Assembly: GCF_023195925.1 (NCBI RefSeq)
Contig: NZ_JALPRE010000015.1
Span: 62,001-126,000, forward strand
Length of the DNA: 64,000 nt
DNA from: Aquimarina acroporae
GTDB lineage: Bacteria; Bacteroidota; Bacteroidia; Flavobacteriales; Flavobacteriaceae
Direction: 5' to 3'
The number at the start of each line of letters is the position of its first letter. Within the stretch, counting starts at the first letter, position 1. A program made the position numbers and the translations under genes. This document shows positions 1 through 9,473 of the stretch, in pieces. Under the pieces are notes generated by a model that was given only the letters and a program-made list of their open reading frames with translations, ran no database searches and was not told where the DNA came from.

Positions 1-251
1 CACAGAAAAAAAGTAGAGCAAAAATTAAAATGAGCTTATTCATTGTTTGTGATTATGTTTTATCGAAGATCTGGAATATGGACTTAAAAAAAACGCTTTC
101 TGTACAAAAACATGCATCTTCATAGAATGAAGATACTGGCCTAAGTGTAAACTTGTGTTCGAATGTAAGCAATTTGTATATCTTGTCTTCTGTATCGAAA
201 TAGCCATAGTGCATTTTAGCTTTATGTATAAAAATGTTAAGGATGTATTGG
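1..251. other. left edge, no supported gene
   Basis: I see no convincing gene here. A 69-codon minus-strand frame (53-262) overlaps the end of the next gene by 11 bp, has no recognisable motif, and is too short and phenylalanine-rich to call. Confidence 0.4.
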
Positions 252-1724
252 TTAGTCCTCAAACTTTCTAAGAAAATACTTCTTTTTTAGAGATTCATAA
301 TATCCATAGACATAATGCCCATTGTATTTAAAAACTGTTTCTGCTTTTTTATTGAGAACCTCTTTCGAGAAATCTTTTATTTTATCAAATGCATTGGGAG
401 ATAGTTCTCCATCTATATGAGACATGTTGCTATCAAATAAGCAAATAATTCGGGTAGATTTCGATGAAGAATAACTAGCGTAAGCATAATATGTTGGTGT
501 CATCATTGAGGTTGCAACGGCGGTCATAACACCTCCAATCGCCCCAAAGCCCATCATAGGATATGCATAAGAAGTTTGTTGTACTCCTCCTAAAGTTACA
601 TTAATATCATTACCTCTATGATAAACAGAAATACCCATATTTCCAGCTGCAATTTTTCGTAGGAATTTTTGGGTTTTTTCCATTTCTCTATAGTTTACAT
701 AGTATCCTCCTTCCTGAATTATTGGAGAATTTTTGAAAGAAATAGAATCTTCTTTTTGTAATGAAAATGATTTAATCAGCTCTTTAGAGTTGAGGTCTTT
801 TACCGTAAATTTCATCTCTCCCTTAAGTCCAATAATTTGATACAATCTGTTTTTTGAAATCAAAGAATTTGATTTGGTAAAGGATTTATTAGTTTCAGAA
901 GCACTTAGTAATTGTACTTTTTCAAAGTTGTTAACTTCGAAATTAGAATCACTCTCCAAGTTAAAAGTAATGAGCTGAGTATATTTATGGCCATTATCTA
1001 TGGTTAGAATAAGGTTTTCTTTTTGTTGGTATAGCTTTACTAGTTTGGAAGTAGATTCTAAAGCATTTGGTATATCTTCTTTTATATGTTCAATACCAAA
1101 AGTTGATCTTGTTGCTCCATTGTTGGAAACAATAAATGATTTGTATAAGGATATTTTCTTGTCAAATTTATCGAAGAACTCCTCACTGGTTAAATCGTAG
1201 GTCAAAGTTTTTGCTTTTCCGTCTCTACTAATTTTATGAATATTTACTTTAGAAGTTTTACGAAAAACCGTTAAAACACAAATTTGATTTTTATAGGTAA
1301 AGGTTTTTAAATAATATTCTTTATCAGATAAAAACGATGTTGGAATTACTTTTATTTCCTGCTGGTGGGTATTGATTTTTAATAGTTCAAACTTCTTTCT
1401 GGTGTCATTAGATAGCAGAAATAAATACTCTTCTTTACTAGGGTGTACTTTTTCTAAGAATTTTTTTATTTGAGATTTTGGTCTCTCAAATTTTTGCTGG
1501 TCAATTACTTTGAATTCTTTATCGAATTTATTGAAATGAATATTTTTTCTATCAATTATAAATAGAGATAAATCATTTGTAAGCGTATCGATGATCGGAA
1601 TGGACTCTCTTCGTTCGCTTAAACTTGATTTTAGTGCTAATTCATTTTCTGAAAGTAATTCTTGTGATTGTACCGATTGCACAAAAAAAGAGATCAATAA
1701 AAGTGTAAAAATAATCTTACTCAT
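252..1724 (-). CDS. exported protein of unknown function
   Basis: 490 residues starting with a clear Sec signal peptide (Met-Ser-Lys, a hydrophobic run, then ...VQSVQSQE), so the product is probably periplasmic or outer-membrane associated. The remainder is mostly charged beta-type sequence. It contains one glycine/alanine/tyrosine-rich hydrophobic patch (about residues 385-425: PMMGFGAIGGVMTAVATSMM) that could insert into or sit on a membrane. I recognise no family. The short hydrophobic patch is unusual in an otherwise soluble exported protein. It lies 54 bp downstream of metG on the same strand, without an obvious terminator between them, so read-through is possible. Confidence 0.8.
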   Translation of the reverse strand: MSKIIFTLLLISFFVQSVQSQELLSENELALKSSLSERRESIPIIDTLTNDLSLFIIDRKNIHFNKFDKEFKVIDQQKFERPKSQIKKFLEKVHPSKEEYLFLLSNDTRKKFELLKINTHQQEIKVIPTSFLSDKEYYLKTFTYKNQICVLTVFRKTSKVNIHKISRDGKAKTLTYDLTSEEFFDKFDKKISLYKSFIVSNNGATRSTFGIEHIKEDIPNALESTSKLVKLYQQKENLILTIDNGHKYTQLITFNLESDSNFEVNNFEKVQLLSASETNKSFTKSNSLISKNRLYQIIGLKGEMKFTVKDLNSKELIKSFSLQKEDSISFKNSPIIQEGGYYVNYREMEKTQKFLRKIAAGNMGISVYHRGNDINVTLGGVQQTSYAYPMMGFGAIGGVMTAVATSMMTPTYYAYASYSSSKSTRIICLFDSNMSHIDGELSPNAFDKIKDFSKEVLNKKAETVFKYNGHYVYGYYESLKKKYFLRKFED

Positions 1725-1778
1725 TAATATGTTTTCCTAATTAATGTAATGACAGGGTGATTTGTTACCTTTTTAGGC

Positions 1779-3833
1779 TTAATTTATTACAGCTCCTGGA
1801 TTAATGCCGTCTTCGTCAGGATTTAAGAATACTAATTTACCTTCGGGAGTTTCTGTCATTAAAATCATACCTTCACTCTCTACACCACGTAGTTTTCTGG
1901 GAGCAAGATTAACGAGTACAGTTACTTTTTTACCCACAATTTCTTCTGGAGTAAAATGTTCTGCTATTCCAGATACTATTGTTCTTGTGTTTATACCTGT
2001 ATCTACTTTAAGTACCAATAACTTTTTGGCTTTTGGCATTTTTTCGGCTTCTACTATCGTTCCAACACGTATATCCAATTTAGTGAAATCTTCAAACGTA
2101 GCAGTTTCTTTTTGTGGTTCAACAGTTTTGTTTTCGGCTTCGTTCGCTTTTTTGGTAGCTTCCAATTTCTCCAATTGTTTTTGAATTTCTTTGTCTTCTA
2201 CTTTTGAGAATAATAGTTCTCCTTTTTGGATTTGATGATCTGCTGGAAGCAATACTTCTTTTTCAGAAACATCATTCCACGATACATCAGATTGAGCTAG
2301 AATATTTTTCAGCTTCGTACTGGTAAATGGTAAAAATGGTTCGCATAATGTCGCTAACGCAGAAGCAATTTGCAAGGCTACATACATTACTGTTTTAGTG
2401 CGTTCTTCGTCAGTTTTAATAAGTTTCCAGGGTTCCTCATCTGCCAAATATTTGTTCCCCAGACGAGCAACATTCATTAGCTCTTGACTTGCTTCTCTAA
2501 ACCTATATCGTTCTATTGAACTTGAGATAACGGCTGGATAAGCTTTAAGTTCTTTTAATGTTTGCTCATCTACTTCAGAAAATGCATCAGGTGTTGGAAC
2601 CACGCCATTGTAATATTTATGTGTAAGTACTACAACTCTATTGATAAAATTACCAAAGATGGCTACTAGTTCATTGTTGTTGCGAGCTTGATAGTCTTTC
2701 CAGGTAAAATCGTTGTCTTTGGTTTCAGGAGCATTGGCTGTAAGTACATACCGAAGTACGTCTTGCTTGTCTGGGAATTCTTCTAAATATTCATGTAACC
2801 AAACCGCCCAATTTTTGGAAGTAGATAATTTATTTCCTTCCAGATTTAAAAACTCATTGGCGGGCACGTTTTCTGGCAGTACATAACTCCCCTCGGCTTT
2901 CAACATACTTGGGAAGATAATACAATGAAAAACGATATTGTCTTTACCTATAAAATGCACAAGCTTCGTGTTTACATCTTTCCAATAAGGTTCCCAATCT
3001 TTCCCTTCTCGCTCTGCCCATTCTTTGGTAGAGGAGATATATCCAATGGGAGCATCAAACCATACGTATAATACTTTTCCTTCAGCTCCTTCTACAGGAA
3101 CCGGGATTCCCCAATCTAAATCACGAGTAACCGCACGCGGTCTTAATCCATCATCGATCCAGGATTTAATTTGCCCGTAAACATTAGTTTTCCAGTCTTT
3201 TTTATGCCCTTTTAGAATCCATTCTTTCAAAAAATCTTCATATTGATTTAAAGGTAGAAACCAATGTTTCGTTTGCTTTAAAATGGGTTCTGCACCCGAT
3301 ATGGTGGATTTAGGATTTATTAAATCTGTTGCATTAAGTGAGCTACCACAGTTTTCACATTGATCACCATAGGCTTCTTCATAACCACATTTCGGACAAG
3401 TTCCTGTTACAAAACGATCTGCCAAAAATTGGTCGGCTTCTGGGTCGTATAATTGTTCAGAAGTTTCTTCAATAAATTTACCGTCCTCGTACATTTTTTT
3501 GAAAAACTCTGAAGCGGTATCATGATGAATAGGGGCAGAGGTTCTCGAGTAATTGTCGAATGAAATACCAAAATCTGCAAATGACTTTTTGATGATAGCA
3601 TGGTACTTATCAATAATTACCTGAGGTGAAACGCCTTCCTTTTTTGCACGCATAGGAATGGCGGCTCCATGCTCATCACTACCACAGATAAAGGCAACAT
3701 CGTTACCGGTAATTCTAAGGTATCGTGAATAAATATCGGCCGGAACATAAACTCCTGCCAAATGACCAATATGAATGGGTCCGTTGGTATATGGTAAAGC
3801 TGCCGTAATGGTGTATCTTCCCTGTGTGCTCAT
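1779..3833 (-). CDS. metG: methionine--tRNA ligase
   Basis: Charges tRNA(Met) with methionine in the cytoplasm. The class I HIGH motif is at residues 21-24 (PIHIGH). A CxxC...CxxC zinc knuckle lies around 145-163 (CPKCG...CENCG). The KMSKS loop appears as KLSTS near residue 335, as in many MetG enzymes of this type. The last ~110 residues (from [18 protein letters not shown]) are the EMAP-II/Trbp111-like tRNA-binding and dimerisation domain, after a Lys/Glu-rich linker. At 684 residues it is full length for the two-domain bacterial form. It has its own -7 box at 3851-3858. Confidence 0.97.
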   Translation of the reverse strand: MSTQGRYTITAALPYTNGPIHIGHLAGVYVPADIYSRYLRITGNDVAFICGSDEHGAAIPMRAKKEGVSPQVIIDKYHAIIKKSFADFGISFDNYSRTSAPIHHDTASEFFKKMYEDGKFIEETSEQLYDPEADQFLADRFVTGTCPKCGYEEAYGDQCENCGSSLNATDLINPKSTISGAEPILKQTKHWFLPLNQYEDFLKEWILKGHKKDWKTNVYGQIKSWIDDGLRPRAVTRDLDWGIPVPVEGAEGKVLYVWFDAPIGYISSTKEWAEREGKDWEPYWKDVNTKLVHFIGKDNIVFHCIIFPSMLKAEGSYVLPENVPANEFLNLEGNKLSTSKNWAVWLHEYLEEFPDKQDVLRYVLTANAPETKDNDFTWKDYQARNNNELVAIFGNFINRVVVLTHKYYNGVVPTPDAFSEVDEQTLKELKAYPAVISSSIERYRFREASQELMNVARLGNKYLADEEPWKLIKTDEERTKTVMYVALQIASALATLCEPFLPFTSTKLKNILAQSDVSWNDVSEKEVLLPADHQIQKGELLFSKVEDKEIQKQLEKLEATKKANEAENKTVEPQKETATFEDFTKLDIRVGTIVEAEKMPKAKKLLVLKVDTGINTRTIVSGIAEHFTPEEIVGKKVTVLVNLAPRKLRGVESEGMILMTETPEGKLVFLNPDEDGINPGAVIN

Positions 3834-3850
3834 AACTTAAAAATAAGGCA

Positions 3851-3858
3851 CAAAGGTA
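3851..3858 (-). promoter_or_regulatory. -7 box of metG
   Basis: On the minus strand this reads TACCTTTG, an exact match to the Bacteroidota consensus TAnnTTTG, 17 bp before the metG ATG. The T-tract of the upstream terminator lies just ahead of it, so the two transcription units abut. Confidence 0.6.
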
Positions 3859-3871
3859 ATAAAAACAGGCA

Positions 3872-3920
3872 CAAAAAAACCTGTCAGAAACCTCATTTGT
3901 TTTTGAAGAATACTGACAGG
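3872..3920 (-). terminator. terminator of the DUF1800-DUF1501 operon
   Basis: On the minus strand CCTGTCAG (3920-3913) pairs with CTGACAGG (3887-3880) across a 25-nt loop and is followed by seven Ts. This is an intrinsic terminator 17 bp after the DUF1501 stop. Confidence 0.75.
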
Positions 3921-3936
3921 AATATATACTTGTTTT

Positions 3937-5568
3937 TTATGATATTACTATCGACTTACTGAAATTGCCGTTATTGGTCTGAATTTGATATACATATGGA
4001 CCAGTACTCAATCGAGTATTGGCAGATTCTTTTACATTTACTACCATATTCACGCCTTCCATAAGCATTTCATTTGCCAATGTTGCTACTTTTTGACCCA
4101 CTACATTGTAAAGTGTTACTTCAATATGAGTGGTTTGCGGACTTACAATATTAATATAAGTCTGACTGTCGCTATATGTAGGTATATGGGCTAAGCTCTC
4201 ACCATCTGTAGGTATGCCAGGGTTAGTGCCAGAACAGTTGAATCCTAAATCAAGAGATTCAAAAGGGCCTCCGTTGGTATCTAGTAATGCTCTACCCACC
4301 ATAGCTTCGTCTACACACAACCAATCTTTCATTACGGTAGCATATACACGTCTAAAATCGGTAGTGTTGGTAACATTTCCTCCTCGAGTAAGATCATTTA
4401 AATCTGGGTGTTCTCCTACAAAACCACTTCCGTTAAGCCCGGTTCCAAAGAACATGGTTGGTGCAGCAGTACCATGGTCGGTACCTAAAGATCCATTTTC
4501 TCTAAACCTACGCCCAAATTCAGACATCGTCATTGAAAGTACTCTGTCATCCCATCCTGCAGCAGTTAAATCTGCATAGAAATTACTTATCGCTTCAGAG
4601 AATGAAGTAAGTAATTGTTGGTGTCGTTGAATTTGATTATTATGTGTATCGAAACCTCCAAGAGTAACTAAATACACTTTTGTCCCCAAACCTCCTTTAA
4701 TTAATCGCGAAATGATACTAAACTGCCTTCCTAAACTGTCATCTAGGTAGCCTCCAAAATCTGTTGATCTTTCATAGGCAGCACTAATAACTTCTGCATA
4801 ATTAAACGTTGTGTTTGTTGCTTCTCTAAGGAATCTTAATTTGTCTCCGTAGGTGCAATTTTCATCAATGTCGTCTAGATTATAGAAAGTCTCGTTTTCT
4901 ATAATTTGAAGTAATCTTCTGGGGTCAGAAACCGCAAAAGAATAATCACTTTCAGTCCCTTTAAAAACTAAATTTCCAATACTTCCAATCTGAATAGATG
5001 GAGGACTTGCCGGTGGATTGAAAAAATAGTCAGGATATATCTCACTAAAATATCTCCCCATAAAACCGGTACGATCATCTTCTACCAAGTTGGTGTTGGC
5101 ATAAATATCAGAACCTTTAAAGTGAGATAGTGAGGAGTTTTCATAACCAACGCCATGCACTACTTTCATTTTACCATCTCCCCAAACACCTTCAAGTTTG
5201 TTCATGGGCTTAGGCATAGCAAAATCGTCATTTAGCGAAATAAATTCACTAGGAGGGATACGTATGAGTGGTCGCGCATTGGCATAAATATCATAGTCGT
5301 ACACGGGTATAATGGTGTTAAAGCCATCATTACCTCCTTGAAGTCTTACTAAAATTAAAATTTTATCAGTTTCAGCTTGACTTAATGCCATAGATAAAGG
5401 CGATGGCTTAGAAACTGAGAGTGGAGTATTGGCCAGCATCATCGATCCTCCTCCTACAAGTCCTAAGGCTTGTAAAAAAGACCGGCGATTCCAATTCTTA
5501 TGTTCATCGGTATTACAATTACCGTTTTTGTCTAGTTTTATATTTGAATGGTGGTGATTATTGCACAT
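3937..5568 (-). CDS. DUF1501 exported protein with T9SS sorting domain
   Basis: 543 residues. The N-terminus carries a twin-arginine-type signal (NRRSFLQALGLVGGG, about 29-43). The body shows DUF1501 landmarks: QGGND near residue 78, SHFKGSD, and SEFGRR...GTDHGTAAP around 350-370. The last ~70 residues form a type A T9SS sorting domain (IEVTLYNVVGQKVATL ... GPYVYQIQTNNGNFSKSIVIS). DUF1501 is related to the alkaline phosphatase/sulfatase fold but its substrate is unknown. DUF1501 and DUF1800 genes are routinely paired in Bacteroidota and Planctomycetes. Here DUF1800 lies 7 bp upstream, so they form one operon. Combining a Tat-like signal with a T9SS domain is unusual, since most T9SS cargo uses Sec. 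Confidence 0.92.
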   Translation of the reverse strand: MCNNHHHSNIKLDKNGNCNTDEHKNWNRRSFLQALGLVGGGSMMLANTPLSVSKPSPLSMALSQAETDKILILVRLQGGNDGFNTIIPVYDYDIYANARPLIRIPPSEFISLNDDFAMPKPMNKLEGVWGDGKMKVVHGVGYENSSLSHFKGSDIYANTNLVEDDRTGFMGRYFSEIYPDYFFNPPASPPSIQIGSIGNLVFKGTESDYSFAVSDPRRLLQIIENETFYNLDDIDENCTYGDKLRFLREATNTTFNYAEVISAAYERSTDFGGYLDDSLGRQFSIISRLIKGGLGTKVYLVTLGGFDTHNNQIQRHQQLLTSFSEAISNFYADLTAAGWDDRVLSMTMSEFGRRFRENGSLGTDHGTAAPTMFFGTGLNGSGFVGEHPDLNDLTRGGNVTNTTDFRRVYATVMKDWLCVDEAMVGRALLDTNGGPFESLDLGFNCSGTNPGIPTDGESLAHIPTYSDSQTYINIVSPQTTHIEVTLYNVVGQKVATLANEMLMEGVNMVVNVKESANTRLSTGPYVYQIQTNNGNFSKSIVIS

Positions 5569-5575
5569 AGTAATT

Positions 5576-7111
5576 TTATTTAAGTTGAAATTCGGGGATG
5601 TCTACGATGTAGTTCAGGAAGGCATAAAACTGTTCTGCCACTTCCTGGCGATCTAATGACCATCTAGCCGGAGCAACGGCATCTGGTTCGTAGTAACTAG
5701 GTGGAAAGGCATCTATATCCCTAAATACACCTGAAATTTCATTAAAAATTACTGTGTCCTCCATTCCACGAGGGAAAAAGTAATTCACCAAGGCGCGCAC
5801 CACAATATCTACTTCGGGTCCGCTTAAGGTGGTTTGCAGATTTCCATCGGCAGCAGTACCAATAGGTAACCCTACCACGAAATCTCTAAACTGTTGCTGG
5901 TTTTCACTCCAAGCTCTATTCACTAAAAATCGAGCACTTTCCCAGCGACCAATGAGTAAATCTGGGCTTATCCAGTCTTCGTCTCCCTGCCATCCTTCTA
6001 CGTCAATTGGATTAAGTACATCCTGCCCCAATATTCTTACTGTACCTCTTATGTAGTCATTTACATCGGTGTTGGTAAGAGTAAAACCTAATTCATTGTA
6101 GAAACATATTAGTAAATCACAAGGACTTTTAATTACAGCACCTATAGCTTCCTGATTAAAAAAGTGTTGACTTTTTAGCAGTTGTCTTAGTACTGGAGCA
6201 ATTTCAAAATTATTAGCAATAAAGGTTTGTGCCATTTGTGCTACAATTGCGTCGCTACACGTTGGGCTCACAAAATATGCATATAATTTTGAACATATAA
6301 AGGTTGCTACTTGAGAGGCTCTTTCCTGAAAGAGAATATTGATCACATCATCATATCCCCAGTTTCCGGTTTGCCCAAAAATAGTTTTGGTATCATTGCT
6401 AAATTGTCCAGGGTTGAACAAAATATCACCCCAAGGGATATCATTGGTATCAACATATCCTGTAAGTGCTTTTGACGTTTCCTGAATATCATCTTCATCA
6501 TAGCCATTGTCTACACCCAAAGAGAAAAGTTCATATAATTCTCGAGCATAATTTTCATTAGGCCTGTCTCTAATATTTTCATCACCATTAAGGTATACCA
6601 ACATAGCATTAGAGATTCCTATGTCATATACAAAATCTCTAAAATTACCCAATGCATGTAGTTGCAAAAGACTATAATATTGGGTTTGGTATGCGGGACT
6701 TCTATAGGTGTCATCTTCAGTTACGAAATGATTACTCCAAAATAGGGTCAAACGATCTCGAACTCTATTCTGAATTAAATCATTAACCATTTGATTTTTA
6801 CCTTCTCTACGGTAAAATCCAAGATCATTATCGGGGTTAGCATCTTCGGCAGCTTCAAACTGATCACGATTCCAGGTGCTCCAAATAGGAGGGGGCGTGG
6901 TGTTTAATGCTATAGCTTGGTCGATTAAAGAATCTACAAGAGCAGAAGGGTCGTTTTGAGCAAGTGCTGCCAAAACCTCTGCTTTGGAAGCTCCAAAACC
7001 GGCTCTGCGATACAAATGATTTATTTTTGATACGTTCCAAGGGTTCTCTGGAGAAGGTACATAAACGTCCAAGGAATCTAAATTACACGAAGTATCAGAT
7101 ATCATAGGCAT
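5576..7111 (-). CDS. DUF1800 family protein
   Basis: 511 residues if translation starts at the ATG at 7111 (another is at 7105). A longer frame reaching 7192 runs into the -7 box of the divergent gene and adds an implausible N-terminus. Family landmarks are visible: HLYRRAGFGAS near the start, DRLTLFWSNHFVTE, YARELYELFSLGVDNGYDEDDIQE, and SPCDLLICFYNELG in the second half. DUF1800 proteins have no established activity and are generally exported. No clear signal peptide is seen from the chosen start, only a hydrophobic stretch in the rejected extension, so export is uncertain. First gene of the operon with DUF1501. Confidence 0.88.
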   Translation of the reverse strand: MPMISDTSCNLDSLDVYVPSPENPWNVSKINHLYRRAGFGASKAEVLAALAQNDPSALVDSLIDQAIALNTTPPPIWSTWNRDQFEAAEDANPDNDLGFYRREGKNQMVNDLIQNRVRDRLTLFWSNHFVTEDDTYRSPAYQTQYYSLLQLHALGNFRDFVYDIGISNAMLVYLNGDENIRDRPNENYARELYELFSLGVDNGYDEDDIQETSKALTGYVDTNDIPWGDILFNPGQFSNDTKTIFGQTGNWGYDDVINILFQERASQVATFICSKLYAYFVSPTCSDAIVAQMAQTFIANNFEIAPVLRQLLKSQHFFNQEAIGAVIKSPCDLLICFYNELGFTLTNTDVNDYIRGTVRILGQDVLNPIDVEGWQGDEDWISPDLLIGRWESARFLVNRAWSENQQQFRDFVVGLPIGTAADGNLQTTLSGPEVDIVVRALVNYFFPRGMEDTVIFNEISGVFRDIDAFPPSYYEPDAVAPARWSLDRQEVAEQFYAFLNYIVDIPEFQLK

Positions 7112-7191
7112 ATAGGGTTTAATAGTAAGTTGAGGGACAAATTCAACACAATATAATAGATAATAACGAAAGTATTTGTTAATTAGTATCA

Positions 7192-7199
7192 TAATTTTG
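7192..7199 (+). promoter_or_regulatory. -7 box of the LD-carboxypeptidase operon
   Basis: TAATTTTG, an exact TAnnTTTG match, 12 bp before the ATG at 7212. It drives the rightward 7212-8470 pair and lies in the divergent spacer with the DUF1800 gene. Confidence 0.6.
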
Positions 7200-7211
7200 A
7201 AATTTTAAGAC

Positions 7212-8108
7212 ATGTTTAAACCCGATTTCCTTAAGGAAGGGGATAAAATAGCTATCGTTTCTACCGCCAGAAAGATTGATATGCGCGAAATTCAGGATTC
7301 TGTAGAGATCATAAAAAGATGGGGTTTAATACCGATAATAGGTTCAACAATTGGTTTGAAATATGATCAATTTGCAGGGAGTGATCAGGAGCGATTGGTA
7401 GATTTTCAGAATATGCTCGATACCCCCGAAATAAAAGCAATATGGTGCGCTAGGGGAGGATATGGTACCGTTAGGATCGTAGATCAAATTGATTTTTCAA
7501 GATTTGTAAAATATCCTAAATGGGTAATAGGTTATTCTGATATCACTGTGTTACATTCACATATTCATAATCTTGATGTAGCTACTATACATGCTGCTAT
7601 GCCAGTAGATTTTCATAAAGGGACAAGGGTTGCTATTCAGGCTTTTAAAGATTGTATTTTCGGGAAAAGTTCTGGTTACAATATATCCTCTTCAAAGAAA
7701 AATATAGCAGGAGAAGCAAAAGGGCAACTTGTTGGAGGTAATTTATCAATGCTATATTCAATGTGTGGTTCTCCCTCGGCAATAGATACGACTGGGAAGA
7801 TATTATGCATCGAGGATCTTGATGAGTATTTATATCATATTGATCGTATGCTCCAAAACCTTAAAAGAAATGGATATTTTGAAAATCTTGCAGGTCTAAT
7901 TGTTGGTGGAATGACCAAAATGCACGATAATAATATATCTTTTGGAAAAAAACCGAAACGAATCATTCTTGATATTGTAAAAGATTACAATTTTCCGGTG
8001 GCTTTTAAGTTCCCTATGGGGCATCTTGAAGATAATCGACCCTTAATTTTGGGAGCAGAGGCCTTTTTGAAGGTTACTGATACACAAACGCAATTAGAAT
8101 ATTTGTAG
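7212..8108 (+). CDS. S66 family LD-carboxypeptidase
   Basis: 298 residues, the usual length for the LdcA family. LdcA removes the terminal D-Ala from the L,D-linked tetrapeptide of murein during peptidoglycan recycling. Visible landmarks: DKIAIVSTARKI at the start, the WCARGGYGTVRI loop, the nucleophile region WVIGYSDITVLH (Ser about 115), the EDLDEYLYHIDRML helix carrying the family glutamate, and GHLEDNRPLILGA near the C-terminus with the histidine. No signal peptide, so it is cytoplasmic. Two base pairs separate it from yraN, so they are co-transcribed. Confidence 0.93.
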   Translation: MFKPDFLKEGDKIAIVSTARKIDMREIQDSVEIIKRWGLIPIIGSTIGLKYDQFAGSDQERLVDFQNMLDTPEIKAIWCARGGYGTVRIVDQIDFSRFVKYPKWVIGYSDITVLHSHIHNLDVATIHAAMPVDFHKGTRVAIQAFKDCIFGKSSGYNISSSKKNIAGEAKGQLVGGNLSMLYSMCGSPSAIDTTGKILCIEDLDEYLYHIDRMLQNLKRNGYFENLAGLIVGGMTKMHDNNISFGKKPKRIILDIVKDYNFPVAFKFPMGHLEDNRPLILGAEAFLKVTDTQTQLEYL

Positions 8109-8110
8109 CT

Positions 8111-8470
8111 ATGGCTCAACATAACGAATTAGGTAATAAAGGAGAGCAGTTGGCTGTTGAATTTCTGAAAAGAAAAGGTTACGAGATTCTGGAGCGAAAT
8201 TATCGCTATCAAAAATCTGAAGTCGATATTATTGCAAAAATAAATGAGGTTCTGGTAGCTATTGAAGTAAAAACAAGAAGTACTCCAGACTTTGGTAATC
8301 CTCAAGATTTTGTGAAACCCAAACAGATACAATCTGTGGTAAAAGCACTAGATCAATATATCACCGAGAACGATCTAGATGTAGAGGTGAGATTTGATAT
8401 TGTTGCCATTATTCAAAATACTTTGGGAACACAAATAGAACATCTAGAAGATGCTTTTTATCATTTTTGA
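8111..8470 (+). CDS. YraN/UPF0102 family nuclease-fold protein
   Basis: 119 residues with the YraN pattern: GEQLAVEFLKRKGYEILERNYR, then SEVDIIA...LVAIEVKTRS. The D...E-x-K spacing is that of restriction-endonuclease-like metal centres. The exact cellular role is not settled; the fold suggests DNA repair or recombination. It sits directly behind the LD-carboxypeptidase. Confidence 0.92.
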   Translation: MAQHNELGNKGEQLAVEFLKRKGYEILERNYRYQKSEVDIIAKINEVLVAIEVKTRSTPDFGNPQDFVKPKQIQSVVKALDQYITENDLDVEVRFDIVAIIQNTLGTQIEHLEDAFYHF

Positions 8471-8494
8471 TACTACCTTTATGAAAAAATAATT

Positions 8495-9391
8495 GTGGAA
8501 TATCGACAACTAGGTAATTCAGATATTAGCATAAGTGCTTTATCCTTTGGAGGTATGTCTTTGGATTATCAAAATCCAAATGCAATCTCTCTACTTCATA
8601 AAGCCATAGATTACGGGGTGAACTTTTTTGATACTTCAGATTTGTATGATCAGGGTCAAAACGAAATTTTGCTGGGAAATGCGTTAAAAGCGCATAGACA
8701 TAAGGTGTCGATTGCGACCAAAGTTGGGAATAAATGGCGAAGCGATGGCAGTGGTTGGGATTGGAATCCTCGCAAAAATTATATTCTTACTGCCGTTCAT
8801 AAAAGTTTACAACGACTGCAAACAGATTATATAGATTTGTATCAGTTGCACGGGGGAACCATTGATGATCCTATCGATGAAATTATTGATGCTTTTGAAA
8901 CCCTTAAGAAACAAGGTGAAATACGATATTATGGTATTTCGTCTATACGGCCCAATGTGATTCGTGAATATGTCGAAAAATCGAATATCACCAGTGTAAT
9001 GATGCAATACAGTCTTCTGGACCGAAGACCAGAGGAGAAGTGTCTCTCGTTACTGCAAAAAAATAATATAGGCGTATTGGCAAGAGGTACTGTTGCTAAA
9101 GGGTTGTTAGCAGGAAAATCAGCCAAAGAATACCTAAGTCATTCTGTATCACAAGTAGAAAAAAGTGTAGAATGTCTAAAAACGGTAACCGGAGCCTCAA
9201 AAACACTTTCGCAAACCGCTATGCAATATGTTTTGAAACATCATGGGGTAAGTTCTGCGGTTATGGGGTTGCGAACCGAAAATCAAGTGATAGATAGTTT
9301 GCATAACTTTCCAGAAAAAGAACTCTCTCAACAAGAATATGAGATATTACAAAACAGCAATAATGCATACCTTTATGAGCATCATAGGTAA
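8495..9391 (+). CDS. aldo/keto reductase
   Basis: 298 residues. NADPH-dependent reduction of aldehydes and ketones, or a related sugar dehydrogenation. The tetrad is visible: Asp and Tyr in FDTSDLYDQG, Lys in VSIATKVG, His in DLYQLHGG. LSFGGMSLD is near the start. It begins at a GTG codon (8495), since no in-frame ATG fits the conserved N-terminus MEYRQLGNSDISISALSFGG. The substrate cannot be told from sequence. It follows yraN by 24 bp and may belong to the same unit. Confidence 0.93.
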   Translation: MEYRQLGNSDISISALSFGGMSLDYQNPNAISLLHKAIDYGVNFFDTSDLYDQGQNEILLGNALKAHRHKVSIATKVGNKWRSDGSGWDWNPRKNYILTAVHKSLQRLQTDYIDLYQLHGGTIDDPIDEIIDAFETLKKQGEIRYYGISSIRPNVIREYVEKSNITSVMMQYSLLDRRPEEKCLSLLQKNNIGVLARGTVAKGLLAGKSAKEYLSHSVSQVEKSVECLKTVTGASKTLSQTAMQYVLKHHGVSSAVMGLRTENQVIDSLHNFPEKELSQQEYEILQNSNNAYLYEHHR

Positions 9392-9443
9392 TGTTAAATA
9401 GGTGCGGTTATATCCATTCGGTCGAAAAAGTGCCTCATTAATA

Positions 9444-9451
9444 TAGTTTTG
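9444..9451 (+). promoter_or_regulatory. -7 box of the AraC-type gene
   Basis: TAGTTTTG, an exact TAnnTTTG match. It ends one base before the first ATG of the frame (9453), so the start at 9474 is more likely. Confidence 0.55.
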
Positions 9452-9473
9452 TATGCTACTTAGCTTTTTAGGA

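Noticed and set aside
53..262. 69-codon minus-strand frame at the left edge
   Set aside because: No motif, aromatic-rich composition typical of AT-rich noncoding sequence, overlaps the end of the next gene.
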